This document shows, in pieces, positions 15,429-23,927 of a stretch of DNA of 64,000 nucleotides (positions are counted from its first letter, which is position 1; every line of letters starts with the position of its first letter). The notes below the pieces were generated by a model. That model was not told the origin of the DNA. It searched no databases and saw only the letters and a list, made by a program, of their open reading frames with translations. Source of the stretch: Candidatus Poribacteria bacterium (GTDB lineage: Bacteria; Poribacteria; WGA-4E; WGA-3G); NCBI GenBank assembly GCA_022827185.1, contig JAJDTM010000055.1:1-64000 (forward strand), given 5' to 3'. Position numbers and translations under genes: made by a program.

Positions 15429-17312
15429 CTACAAAACCCACACCGCCATCTTACCCGTGCCACGATTACACCACGCATAATACGGAATCGCGGTAACATC
15501 TATCGGCTTCGGGTTCGGTCCCGTGTGATAGAGATTGTCGCCCCACTCAGCGTCATCCAACACGCTACCCGTACCACGAATAAGCGTCACACCGCCCAAT
15601 GAATCGCTATCAAACGTGGTTTCCAGTGTGCCATCGTTAGCAAGAGCCAGCGTCTGGAACGCTCCATCGGGGTTGTCAGCATCTTCAAAACAGTAGACGA
15701 GCGGACCGCGCTGTAAAGCAGACCGTCCAAGGTTTTCTCTCACGAGTGGATGCGCGTGGACGCGTGTAACAGGCATCGCGAGGTGAAGTTCCACACGATC
15801 ACCCACACGCCATTCTCGCGTAATCGAGAGATAACCATCCGAATTCACGTGCGCATTGTAAACTTCACCGTTGACACGGGCTTCGAACTGCTCACACCAT
15901 CCCGGAATCCGTAGATTCAAACTGAAGCGTGCCGGTGCTTGCGGCGCGATCGTCAAGGCTACATCGCCTGTCCACGGAAAATCAGTTTCTTGGGTGAGTC
16001 TCACGGGGACATTCCCCGCAACAATCGCATCGGCAGTGCCACCGACATACAGGTTCACCCAGAGGCCTTCCGCCGATTCGGCGTAGATATACTGTCCGAC
16101 AGAGGCGAGAAGTCGAGCGATATTCGGTGGGCAACACGCGCACCCAAACCATTCATGCCGATGCCGATCGCCGTGGCTTGCCAACGGGTTCTGATAGAAG
16201 AAGCCGGTACCATCGAGCGAGATACCAGACAGCGCACCGTTATAAAGAGCCGTCTCCAAAACATCAATAAAGCGAGACTCGCCACGCAACAGAAACATCC
16301 GATGTGCCCAAAATATCAGTCCGATAGAGGCACACGTTTCAGCATAAGCAGAGAAATTCGGTAGCTCATAATCTCTTGTGAAACCTTCGTTGTGTCCAGA
16401 GGGACCCACACCACCGGTGATATATAAACGTTTGCCTACATTCTGCCAAAGGGCTTCCAGCGCGTTTGTAATAGCAGTATCACCCGTTTCATAAGCGATC
16501 TCGGCAGCACCACTGTAGAGATACATCGCTCGCACAGCGTGTCCGACACACTCTGTCTGTTCCTGTATCGGGAGGTGTGCTTGCGCGTAATGCCCCTCAT
16601 ATTTTCCGTCGCGCGTGAAATGATGCTGATACGCGCCGAGTCCACCCGGAAGGTCAGGATTCTCTAACTCTTTCTCAAAAACCGATGGAGAATGTCCGCG
16701 CCGTGTGACGAAGTATTCTGCAAGGGACATGTAGCGTACTTCGCCTGTCACACGCGCCAGTTTCACGAGCGCGAGTTCTATGCCTTGGTGTCCGGGCAGT
16801 CCATCCCGTTTGCCGGGGCCAAAGGTATTATCAATCAGATCCGCGAACCGGCATGCAACATCTAACAGGTTCTGTTTTCCAGTAGCTTGATAATGCGCGA
16901 CACCCGCTTCAAAGAGGTGTCCGGCGCAATACAGTTCGTGCATCATACCGAGGTTCTGCCACCGCTTTGTCGGTTCAACCAACGTGAAATAGGAGTTCAG
17001 ATAACCATCAGGCTGTTGGCTCGCTGCGATCTTTGAAATAACCTCGTCCAGCTCCGCTTCCCATGCTGGGTTCGGATGCGTCCAGAGTGTATACGATGCC
17101 GCCTCTACCCATTTATGGACATCGGAATCGTTGAAGAAAATACCTTCAAAGTCCCCAGACATCAAGCCAGCAGCTTTCGCGAAATTATCAATCCTACCGG
17201 TTGTTCGGCACTGCGTGAGTTCATGTGGGATCGTCGCTTCGGAATTCGTTTGCTGACGTGGTGCCCAAAACTCGTCGTTAATCGTGACAGCCGTAAACGG
17301 AAGTGCTCTCAA
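15429..17312 (-). CDS. GH127-family glycosidase (beta-L-arabinofuranosidase-like, DUF1680)
   Basis: 627 aa, the usual length for this family. The N-terminal alpha/alpha barrel (residues ~1-430) carries the motifs ETCASIG and ACCPPNIARLL; in characterised GH127 enzymes the corresponding Glu and three Cys bind zinc, one Cys being the proposed nucleophile. The C-terminal third is beta-sandwich (NLRIPGWCEQF..., RGPLVYCFE). It has no signal peptide, so it acts in the cytoplasm on imported sugars. Start is TTG at 17312 after AAGGA; the N-terminus PFTAVTINDEFWAPR is standard. It is the last gene of a minus-strand run behind a lipoprotein and an oxidoreductase. Exact substrate cannot be read from sequence. 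Confidence 0.9.
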   Translation of the reverse strand: MRALPFTAVTINDEFWAPRQQTNSEATIPHELTQCRTTGRIDNFAKAAGLMSGDFEGIFFNDSDVHKWVEAASYTLWTHPNPAWEAELDEVISKIAASQQPDGYLNSYFTLVEPTKRWQNLGMMHELYCAGHLFEAGVAHYQATGKQNLLDVACRFADLIDNTFGPGKRDGLPGHQGIELALVKLARVTGEVRYMSLAEYFVTRRGHSPSVFEKELENPDLPGGLGAYQHHFTRDGKYEGHYAQAHLPIQEQTECVGHAVRAMYLYSGAAEIAYETGDTAITNALEALWQNVGKRLYITGGVGPSGHNEGFTRDYELPNFSAYAETCASIGLIFWAHRMFLLRGESRFIDVLETALYNGALSGISLDGTGFFYQNPLASHGDRHRHEWFGCACCPPNIARLLASVGQYIYAESAEGLWVNLYVGGTADAIVAGNVPVRLTQETDFPWTGDVALTIAPQAPARFSLNLRIPGWCEQFEARVNGEVYNAHVNSDGYLSITREWRVGDRVELHLAMPVTRVHAHPLVRENLGRSALQRGPLVYCFEDADNPDGAFQTLALANDGTLETTFDSDSLGGVTLIRGTGSVLDDAEWGDNLYHTGPNPKPIDVTAIPYYAWCNRGTGKMAVWVL

Positions 17313-17411
17313 AATTTTTTCCTTCAGATATTCCTTGGGAATACGTTAGTCGTCAGTAAAGAGATGACCCGTTTGTCCAACTCGCTCTTAACTGATAACT
17401 GATAACTAATA

Positions 17412-18098
17412 TCAACGACTCAACACGCTAATCTCTTGGAACGCTTCTCTGGGCAAGTATTTGCCTAACACATTCCGAATATCTGTTTCCGCGAGTTGTT
17501 GCGGTGTGATTAAAACACATTTGTTCCGAGAACTCTTGCTCCAAGATGCCTCAAAATCTTTGTAACGCATTCGGCGCTTGGTGGAACCGGCGGGATGTTG
17601 AAGATGAACCTCGCTTAATTGGTCGTTGTAATCCGATATCGGCAAGATTTCTGGAGAGCGTCCTTCAAATTGAATCATCACAATAGGCGCCCAACCTTTC
17701 GCAACAAATGCCTTTAAAACATCAAGCGAACAGTTGGAAATGATGGCACTGTGCTGCACTGCCCCACGCGTCCTTGCGTGAAAGTCAGCAAGTCCGGTTT
17801 TGCTGCGAGTGCGCTGTGGTTCTTTGAAGGCATTTCTGATATATGCCATCTTTTGCAAATGGATAGTAGCCGATTTCGGTAAACTCGCATCACTTTGCAT
17901 CGATTGCGGGGTTGTTGTCTTTTCAGCAGCAGCGATCGCTGATTCAGGCACATGGTATTGGCCTTGAGGCGGCGGCCCACAACTTATTGCTATAAACACA
18001 AAAACAAACGATGCGACACAAGCACAAACCGTCGAATATGAAGCACCACTCAGTAACGATTGACGGACTTCTCTGAGAAAAAACGGATGTCGTTTCAT
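17412..18098 (-). CDS. Lipoprotein with C39-peptidase-like half domain
   Basis: 228 aa. A long N-terminal hydrophobic stretch ends at a lipobox-like IAISC around residue 40, so the mature protein should be anchored to a membrane by that Cys. The C-terminal half (NCSLDVLKAFVAKGWAPIVM ... DYNDQLSEVHLQHPAG ... MRYKDFEASW) follows the pattern of the C-terminal part of bacterial C39-like peptidases, where L...fi.kG.P...v is followed by the catalytic His region and a dFe..W end. The expected N-terminal catalytic Cys box is not visible, so it is probably not an active peptidase. It sits 69 bp after the upstream oxidoreductase gene and 99 bp before the GH127 gene. Confidence 0.6.
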   Translation of the reverse strand: MKRHPFFLREVRQSLLSGASYSTVCACVASFVFVFIAISCGPPPQGQYHVPESAIAAAEKTTTPQSMQSDASLPKSATIHLQKMAYIRNAFKEPQRTRSKTGLADFHARTRGAVQHSAIISNCSLDVLKAFVAKGWAPIVMIQFEGRSPEILPISDYNDQLSEVHLQHPAGSTKRRMRYKDFEASWSKSSRNKCVLITPQQLAETDIRNVLGKYLPREAFQEISVLSR

Positions 18099-18167
18099 AA
18101 TTTCATTCCTCCTTGCATATAAAGAACGATTTGCGTGCGGAACAGTTTACATACTTTGATTTCAATG

Positions 18168-19187
18168 TTAATCGAGTTTAACCGCGACTTCCCGTTTTTC
18201 CTGCCACGATTCCACAATAGCTTCAGTAATGCGTAACGCCTGCAAACCGTCTCTACCTGTCGGGGCGGGGGACCGGTCGACGAGTAAATCATCGACGAGT
18301 GCCGCCATCCGTAGCGCGAATGTCCCGTTAAAAGCGAGTTGTTCGTCTCTGAAAATGGAGGGGCGGTACTCTTCAACGACCTGATTATCGCGTTTCATCA
18401 AGGTCGCACGTGTAAGGACGTTATCAACAACGATTTCGCCATCGGAGCCACAGATTTCGAGATGTTCAATCGGATGAATAAAATCGCTATCCCAACTCGC
18501 AAGCAGGGTCGCGACGACTTCCGTTTCATAACGGAACGAGATCGCCATACTCGTATAGCAGGTGTCCTCACCTTCGCGGGCTTCATGTTTCCGCGGTTTC
18601 GCCATCTGTGAACAGACAGCAACAATTTCGCCACCAAACCACCGGAGCAGATCAATCGCATGCGTCTCCAGTTCGTAGAGCAGATAATATTCGCCCTTCC
18701 ATGTCGAAGCGGGACCCCCTTGAGATAATTTCATGTCTAAATAATAAGTCTGCCCGATCGCACCCGCATCGAACCATTTCCGGGCTTGGACATAGCCAGG
18801 CGCGAAACGACGATTATAGTCAATAGCGAGGTGAACACCCTTCTCTTCTGCTTTCGCTACCATCTGTTCTGCTTCGTTGATGTAAAGGGATAGCGGTTTC
18901 TCGGAGATGACATGTTTCCCGGCTTCCAAACATTCCATCACAGGCTCAAAGTGCAGATAGTCGGCGGTTACGACATCTACTAAATCGCATTCCTCGTGCG
19001 CGAGCATCTCTTTGATGGAAGGATACCACTTGGCGATACCGAGTTCTTCGGCACGCGCTTGCGCTTTCGCAGTATCTATATCACACACTGCTACCAATTC
19101 CGCCCCCGGATGCTGGAGATAGCCGAGTTGATGTCGAAGCCCTATGCCGCCGCACCCAACTGCTGCAACTTTCAGTTTCCCTGCCAT
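18168..19187 (-). CDS. Gfo/Idh/MocA-family oxidoreductase
   Basis: 339 aa from the ATG at 19187, chosen because AAGGAG precedes it; the track start adds 14 unlikely residues. The N-terminal Rossmann fold (KVAAVGCGGIGLRH) binds NAD(P). The EKP motif (ISEKPLS, residues ~93-99) marks the active site, and the C-terminal alpha/beta domain follows. Such enzymes oxidise or reduce sugars and cyclitols. Possible operon with the lipoprotein and GH127 genes downstream, which would fit a role in breakdown of a plant- or sponge-type polysaccharide, but the substrate is not known. Four members of this family lie in the window, so paralogue expansion is clear. Confidence 0.88.
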   Translation of the reverse strand: MAGKLKVAAVGCGGIGLRHQLGYLQHPGAELVAVCDIDTAKAQARAEELGIAKWYPSIKEMLAHEECDLVDVVTADYLHFEPVMECLEAGKHVISEKPLSLYINEAEQMVAKAEEKGVHLAIDYNRRFAPGYVQARKWFDAGAIGQTYYLDMKLSQGGPASTWKGEYYLLYELETHAIDLLRWFGGEIVAVCSQMAKPRKHEAREGEDTCYTSMAISFRYETEVVATLLASWDSDFIHPIEHLEICGSDGEIVVDNVLTRATLMKRDNQVVEEYRPSIFRDEQLAFNGTFALRMAALVDDLLVDRSPAPTGRDGLQALRITEAIVESWQEKREVAVKLD

Positions 19188-19422
19188 AATCGTAGTCTCC
19201 TTTTTACGCGCTGGGCGCGTCACGAGCACAATATACCATTCCGTAAGTTCTAATCAGACCTTCAGCTATAAATCTGTCTTCGACTTACAAATTCCCATCT
19301 ACAACATATAATACATTATGCATAAAAAAATTAGCAAGTGAAAATTTTTCGGAGCATTGCGTTCACTTATAGGCGAGAACTCCGAGTCCCGACCTTCCAC
19401 CTAAAATAACCCTACACCCAAA

Positions 19423-19534
19423 GTAGGGGTATTTGATTTGCAATAAAAGCGAACGCCGAATCGTATCAGTCTTCTGTAAGAGCGAGCTGTGCTCGCGATC
19501 TTCTGACCAAAAAGGCTAAACCTAAATAGCCCTG
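19423..19534. mobile_element. MITE-like element, copy 2 (112 bp)
   Basis: Left end GTAGGGGTATTTGATTTG and right end (reverse complement) CAGGGCTATTTAGGTTT are related to those of copies 1 and 3. A 9-bp direct repeat ACACCCAAA flanks it exactly (19414-19422 and 19535-19543). The interior contains GTAAGAGCGAGCTGTGCTCG, also found in other intergenic repeats of the window. It is 80 bp upstream of an IS1-like InsA gene. Confidence 0.7.
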
Positions 19535-19553
19535 ACACCCAAAACGGAAGTTA

Positions 19554-19582
19554 TTGCGTCCCCGATGCTTTTGTGTTATACT
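19554..19582 (+). promoter_or_regulatory. Sigma-70-like promoter of the InsA-like gene
   Basis: TTGCGT, 17-bp spacer, TATACT. The start codon follows 34 bp after the -10 box. The right-hand target repeat of the MITE-like element ends ten bases upstream. Confidence 0.55.
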
Positions 19583-19616
19583 GCTCCCATCAAATCTTAA
19601 AAAAAGAGGTGTCGAA

Positions 19617-20033
19617 ATGAACTGTCCACGCTGTAAACGCGAAGATGCTGTCAAAAATGGGAAAGCCAGAGGGAATCAACGGTACAAGTGTAACGCTTGT
19701 GGCTTTCAGTTCACACGTCAGACGACTCGCGGAAGACCACCGTGGCAGCGAGCCTTAGCCGTTTTCTTATACTGCCGTGGTGTCTCTATAAGTGATATAG
19801 CGCGGACGTTCTCAGTGGCACCGAGCACCATCTTCAAATGGATCCGAAAATTCGGTTCCGAGCGGATACCCTTGCCTGAATCCACAGCCGATGGCGCGAT
19901 GCTCCTTGACGAAAATGAGATAACAGAATATCTAAAAAAACAGAGCGAAGGCTCCGAATCCGGAAAGATTTTTGTTGTGATACCAGCGGATATATCATCT
20001 GAAAATGTAGTCGTCGGGATTAAACGCGATTAA
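19617..20033 (+). CDS. IS1 InsA-like zinc-ribbon/HTH protein
   Basis: 138 aa from ATG 19617 (AGAGGTG upstream; the track start at 19554 is too early). Residues 1-35 are a four-cysteine zinc ribbon (CPRCKRE...YKCNACGFQF), typical of IS1 InsA and related transposases. Residues ~50-80 are a helix-turn-helix (VSISDIARTFSVAPSTIFKW). The C-terminal ~55 residues contain no DDE catalytic region and do not look like transposase; they end in a short beta-rich segment (KIFVVIPADISSENVVVGIK). No InsB frame follows. It could be a domesticated DNA-binding protein or a remnant. Whether it acts on the nearby MITE-like elements is not shown. Confidence 0.75.
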   Translation: MNCPRCKREDAVKNGKARGNQRYKCNACGFQFTRQTTRGRPPWQRALAVFLYCRGVSISDIARTFSVAPSTIFKWIRKFGSERIPLPESTADGAMLLDENEITEYLKKQSEGSESGKIFVVIPADISSENVVVGIKRD

Positions 20034-20071
20034 TCACAAACCACATCACGGGCGTACGGTTCAAAACCATT

Positions 20072-20191
20072 CAATTCATTTTTTGGTGCAAATCTATTTC
20101 TGGTAGAAGCGAGTGTTTTTGCTTGGGTATTTCTTGTTGCTCGCGATCCGTCCGCGAAAATGTCTTAAAAACCGAAAACTGAATGGCTCTG
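20072..20191. repeat. Divergent inverted-repeat element between two genes
   Basis: CAAAACCATTCAATTC at the left and the reverse complement of its right end, CAGAGCCATTCAGTTTTCGG, are similar, and both resemble the MITE-like ends. No target duplication is visible. The interior carries GTTTTTGCTTGGGTATTTCT, shared with 28678-28700. Confidence 0.45.
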
Positions 20192-20209
20192 CACACAATC
20201 TGATTTACC

Positions 20210-20238
20210 TTGACAATCCCAGAAATCTGTTTTAAAAT
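20210..20238 (+). promoter_or_regulatory. Sigma-70 promoter of the 20266 gene
   Basis: TTGACA, 17-bp spacer, TAAAAT. The transcript would start about 20 bp before a strong AAAGGAGGT ribosome-binding site. Confidence 0.75.
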
Positions 20239-20265
20239 TAGAAAAGGAGGTAATAAAACTAACTT

Positions 20266-21054
20266 ATGAAAACACGACTTTTAGCAACAAATTTTGGCTT
20301 CCAAACGCTGCCAAAATTTGGAAGAATTATCACGTATAGCGCGAGTATATGCCTGATCATGCTCCTTTTCGGGAGCGTCGCAAACGCAGCAGATTCGTTT
20401 GGCGACCCGTTTGAAGGTGACGATTTGAAGAATCCCAATTGGAAATGGCAGAACGAACCCCCGAAATGGGATGTCGGCAAAACACGGGAAAATTACCTAT
20501 ATATTGACAGTGAACCCAACCGAAATCTCTGGGCAAATGATATGTCGCATTTCCTGTATCAGGAAACCGATACGGATATGTTTGATGTCGAAACCCGCTT
20601 CTTCGCCAAATGGGATACCAGCTCTGGCGTTAATGGACTGGTCGTGAAAAGTCCGAGCGACGATAATTGGGTAACCATCAAATTCTGGTCGCGGGATGCA
20701 GGAGCGAAAGGTCATATCCAGTATCAAACGAAGCAAGCCGGAATGGGACCGCCGGATATCCAATGGAGATTTGGGGATTGGGGGGACATCGAAATGGCAC
20801 TCCGACTCAAAAAAGATGGCGATACATATACCGCTTGGTATAAAGCATCGGAAGATAAGGACTGGATGGATATTGGAGAAGCGGACTTTGAACTCACACC
20901 GCCTTTGTGGCTCGGAATTTATGCCGGTGTTGCCGCAGGCGCAGGCAATCTCGAAGTCGAATACGAATACTTCAGAGACAACCTAAACCCGTTCCCAGTT
21001 GAACCCGGTGGAAAAGCGACGACAACTTGGGCAGCGGTAAAATCCCAATACTAA
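20266..21054 (+). CDS. Secreted LamG/DUF1349-like beta-sandwich protein
   Basis: 262 aa. A long N-region is followed by a hydrophobic signal segment (SICLIMLLFGSVANAADS), so the protein is exported. The rest (FDVETRFFAKWDTSSGVNGL, NWVTIKFWSRD, YTAWYKASEDKDWMDIGEA) follows the pattern of concanavalin-like/DUF1349 sandwiches that bind glycans or accompany glycosidases. The C-terminus ends TTTWAAVKSQY, a motif recurring at the ends of the tandem proteins at 62238 and 62973 and before the T9SS-like tail of 21070. AAAGGAGGT precedes the start. The next gene begins 15 bp downstream, so both are probably co-transcribed. Ligand unknown. Confidence 0.8.
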   Translation: MKTRLLATNFGFQTLPKFGRIITYSASICLIMLLFGSVANAADSFGDPFEGDDLKNPNWKWQNEPPKWDVGKTRENYLYIDSEPNRNLWANDMSHFLYQETDTDMFDVETRFFAKWDTSSGVNGLVVKSPSDDNWVTIKFWSRDAGAKGHIQYQTKQAGMGPPDIQWRFGDWGDIEMALRLKKDGDTYTAWYKASEDKDWMDIGEADFELTPPLWLGIYAGVAAGAGNLEVEYEYFRDNLNPFPVEPGGKATTTWAAVKSQY

Positions 21055-21069
21055 GGATGGAGAAAACGT

Positions 21070-22929
21070 ATGCGGTATTATCTGATTCTTTTTTTGATTT
21101 TCTTTGGGGTTTCCGCACTCGCGGCATCCACTTTCAAGGATATCAGCCTCGCCGCAAACGTCTATCAGCGTGAAACACCCGTCGATGCGGAATCCGGGGC
21201 CTGGTGGGGTCCCGGTACCGCCGCCGTAGATTATGATAACGACGGCTGCTGGATGGACATCTTCGTCGTCGGCGATGGCGGTTTACCGAACGCACTTTAC
21301 CGCAATAACGGCGACGGAACGTTCACAGACGTAGCAGATGACGCAGGCATCGCAAATACGCCAAACGGACGCGGCTGCGTCTGGTTTGACTATAACAACG
21401 ACGGATGGCGCGACCTCTATGTAACCTGTGCCGGCCCGAATTTTCTCTTTGAGAACAACGGAGATGGTACCTTCACAGACGTAAGCACGCACGCAGGTGT
21501 CGCCGACGAAAAACACGGCACCGGTCCCGTTATCGCTGATTACGATCACGATGGATGGCTCGACATCTACATCGCTAATTGGGGAAAAGCACCATCCCTC
21601 CTGAACCCGATTCCCCCGCCAAAAACCAACGTCCTCTACCGAAACCGTGGCGACAGCACCTTTGAAGAAGTCACAGGAATCGCCGGTGTCGACGATGACG
21701 GAATCGCTTGGGGCGCGATCTTCTTTGATTACGATGGCGATACGTGGGCAGACCTATTCGTTGCAAACGACCACGGACCTGACAAACTCTATCGCAACAG
21801 AGGCGACGGCACCTTTGCAGATGTCTCGGAGCAGTCCGGCATCGTAACCGAAATCAACGGAAAACCGACAGGCGCGATGGGACTCTGCGTCGGCGACTAC
21901 GATAACGACACGGATCTCGACTTTTTTATTACTAACTATGATGCGGATCTCCTCTGGCGAAATAACGGCGATGGCACGTTCACGAATGTCGCTGAAGATG
22001 TTGGGGTCGCAAACGAAGGGGTCGGTTGGTACGCCAGTTTCGTTGATTATGACAACGACGGTTGGCGCGATCTCTACGTCGTCAACGGCGATGTCGATGG
22101 CTCACAGAAAACCAATCGTAACCGTCTCTATCACAACCAAAACGGACAATTTGTTGACCGAGCCGATGCACTCAACGTCACTGTTGATGCCGTCGCACGC
22201 GGCGCAACCGCGGGCGATTTTGATAACGATGATGATGTCGATTTCTATGTCGTCAATAATACCGGCAATACGCTCCTTCAAAACAATCTTGATTCTGGCT
22301 CTCCGCGACATCGCGTCAACCCTAAGCATCGACGCATCAAAATTAGGTTGATCGGTACGGAAAGCAACCGCGACGGCATCGGCACGCGAGTCACAGTGAA
22401 AGTCGGGAACCACGTTCAGACCCAAGAATTAATCTGCGGCACCGGTTTTCTGGGCAGTGACAGTTTAGAACTCGAATTTGGTTTTGGTGCTGGTTTTCAA
22501 CCCGGTTCCATCACTTTGGCATGGCCCTCCGGAATTGTCGAAACCTATCAATTCGGTTATGGTGGGGATGTCTATATCTTTACGGAAGCGGATGATGTCG
22601 TGACATCGGTTGAAGCAACGGGAAAACTCAGCACAACATGGGGCAAGGTCAAAGCTACCGAGGTCTTCCAAAACTATCCCAATCCGTTCAATCCTGAGAC
22701 TTGGATTCCGTACCGACTCTCTGAACCCAGCGATGTCCAAATCTCTATCTATTCCCAAACGGGTGAACTGATTCGCGACTTCAACCTCGGACATCAGGCG
22801 CACGGCGAAAAAACACTCCATTGGGATGGCAAAAACCGAGATGGAGAAACCGTCGCCAGTGGTATCTATTTCTATCAGTTCAAGGCAGGCGATACCGAGA
22901 GTATTCGGAAAATGTGGTTGATGAAGTAA
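21070..22929 (+). CDS. Secreted FG-GAP/ASPIC-UnbV protein with T9SS-like tail
   Basis: 619 aa with a signal peptide (YYLILFLIFFGVSALAAS). Residues ~40-420 are FG-GAP/VCBS beta-propeller repeats with Ca-binding DYDNDG/DFDNDD loops (for example VDYDNDGWRDLYV). Residues ~425-510 are an ASPIC/UnbV domain (SNRDGIGTRVTVKVGNHVQT ... LAWPSGIVETYQF), as in CRTAC1-like proteins. A linker LSTTWGKVK leads to a C-terminal domain NYPNPFNPETWIPYRLSEPS ... GIYFYQFKAG, the pattern of type IX secretion/FlgD-like sorting domains. It should be surface-exposed and probably adhesive. Adjacent to the beta-sandwich gene upstream. Confidence 0.92.
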   Translation: MRYYLILFLIFFGVSALAASTFKDISLAANVYQRETPVDAESGAWWGPGTAAVDYDNDGCWMDIFVVGDGGLPNALYRNNGDGTFTDVADDAGIANTPNGRGCVWFDYNNDGWRDLYVTCAGPNFLFENNGDGTFTDVSTHAGVADEKHGTGPVIADYDHDGWLDIYIANWGKAPSLLNPIPPPKTNVLYRNRGDSTFEEVTGIAGVDDDGIAWGAIFFDYDGDTWADLFVANDHGPDKLYRNRGDGTFADVSEQSGIVTEINGKPTGAMGLCVGDYDNDTDLDFFITNYDADLLWRNNGDGTFTNVAEDVGVANEGVGWYASFVDYDNDGWRDLYVVNGDVDGSQKTNRNRLYHNQNGQFVDRADALNVTVDAVARGATAGDFDNDDDVDFYVVNNTGNTLLQNNLDSGSPRHRVNPKHRRIKIRLIGTESNRDGIGTRVTVKVGNHVQTQELICGTGFLGSDSLELEFGFGAGFQPGSITLAWPSGIVETYQFGYGGDVYIFTEADDVVTSVEATGKLSTTWGKVKATEVFQNYPNPFNPETWIPYRLSEPSDVQISIYSQTGELIRDFNLGHQAHGEKTLHWDGKNRDGETVASGIYFYQFKAGDTESIRKMWLMK

Positions 22930-22971
22930 ACACGATTCTCCAACAGCCGATAACTGACAACCGATAGCCAA

Positions 22972-23862
22972 ATGAAAAATATATTTCTTAGATGGTGGGG
23001 ATGCGGCGCATTTGACGCTCGCTTCGGCGACATCAATATCGCCTTTGATCCCTATCTCTTCAATCAGAATTTAGCAGATGCCGAACCAATATACGACTAT
23101 ATCTTTATCTCCCACGAACATTTCGACCACTGCCATCCCGTAACCTTGCAGAAATTATGTCGCGGTGAGCGTTTTAAGAAGTTGTTCGTCAACCCCGGAT
23201 GCATGACACCCGCACAACCGATCGCTGAAAAATATGGCGATGCCGCATTTGAGCGCGACCTCCCCATCACCAAGCATGTCCCTGCCGATAAAGTGCAGGT
23301 TCTCTATCCCAAATACCTTAACGAAAACCAAGGGACATCACGCACTTTTCAAGGTTCAGGCACACTTGACCTCGGCGATATTCAAGTTGAAACGATTGAA
23401 AGCGGCGAAAACCAGACCCCAGATTTACCCACAAACGGTTATCTCATAACACACACACAAAAGAATGTCTCCATTTTACACACCGGCGACCTGCACGAAC
23501 CCTATCCAGCGTTGGCAAACCTCCGAGGCAAAGTAGATTTCTTGATTCACATGAAACTTGGGCTTGGTGGTGGACTTGCACCTCGCCTCGTTGAGTTATT
23601 GGAACGCATCCAACCCCAATTCGTGATACCGACGCATTATCGAACCGACCGAAAATCCGATCCAATACCCGCAGGGCATTGGCCCCCCAACGTTACCGAT
23701 GAAATGGCGTTCATTGAGTCAATGCGTGAAATCGTCGGAGAGAGAACACGTCTCCTCCCTTTTACTGCAGGTATAGAGTATGAAGTGGAAATGCCAGAGA
23801 AACAGGTCATCTGGAAATGGGAATGGTTTAACACGTGGGACGTTCCACCGTGGCGCGAATAA
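22972..23862 (+). CDS. UlaG-like metallo-beta-lactamase-fold hydrolase
   Basis: 296 aa, cytoplasmic (no signal). The metal-binding motif HxHxDH is present as SHEHFDHCHP (residues ~46-52), with further ligands in HTGDLHEP and PTHYRTDR. This is the UlaG/RomA-like branch of the superfamily, known for lactonases and phosphodiesterases; substrate cannot be assigned. The start ATG 22972 has no obvious Shine-Dalgarno and is preceded by the short intergenic repeat GATAACTGACAACCGATA. It lies between two secreted-protein genes on the same strand. Confidence 0.85.
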   Translation: MKNIFLRWWGCGAFDARFGDINIAFDPYLFNQNLADAEPIYDYIFISHEHFDHCHPVTLQKLCRGERFKKLFVNPGCMTPAQPIAEKYGDAAFERDLPITKHVPADKVQVLYPKYLNENQGTSRTFQGSGTLDLGDIQVETIESGENQTPDLPTNGYLITHTQKNVSILHTGDLHEPYPALANLRGKVDFLIHMKLGLGGGLAPRLVELLERIQPQFVIPTHYRTDRKSDPIPAGHWPPNVTDEMAFIESMREIVGERTRLLPFTAGIEYEVEMPEKQVIWKWEWFNTWDVPPWRE

Positions 23863-23927
23863 AATACCGTGGCGTGTTTTTTTAGCTGCCATCCCAGAAA
23901 TATGCCTATAAGCGAGGAGGTACACTG

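Noticed and set aside
18095-18376. Minus-strand ORF of 93 aa
   Set aside because: Shadow of the Gfo/Idh/MocA gene in another frame.
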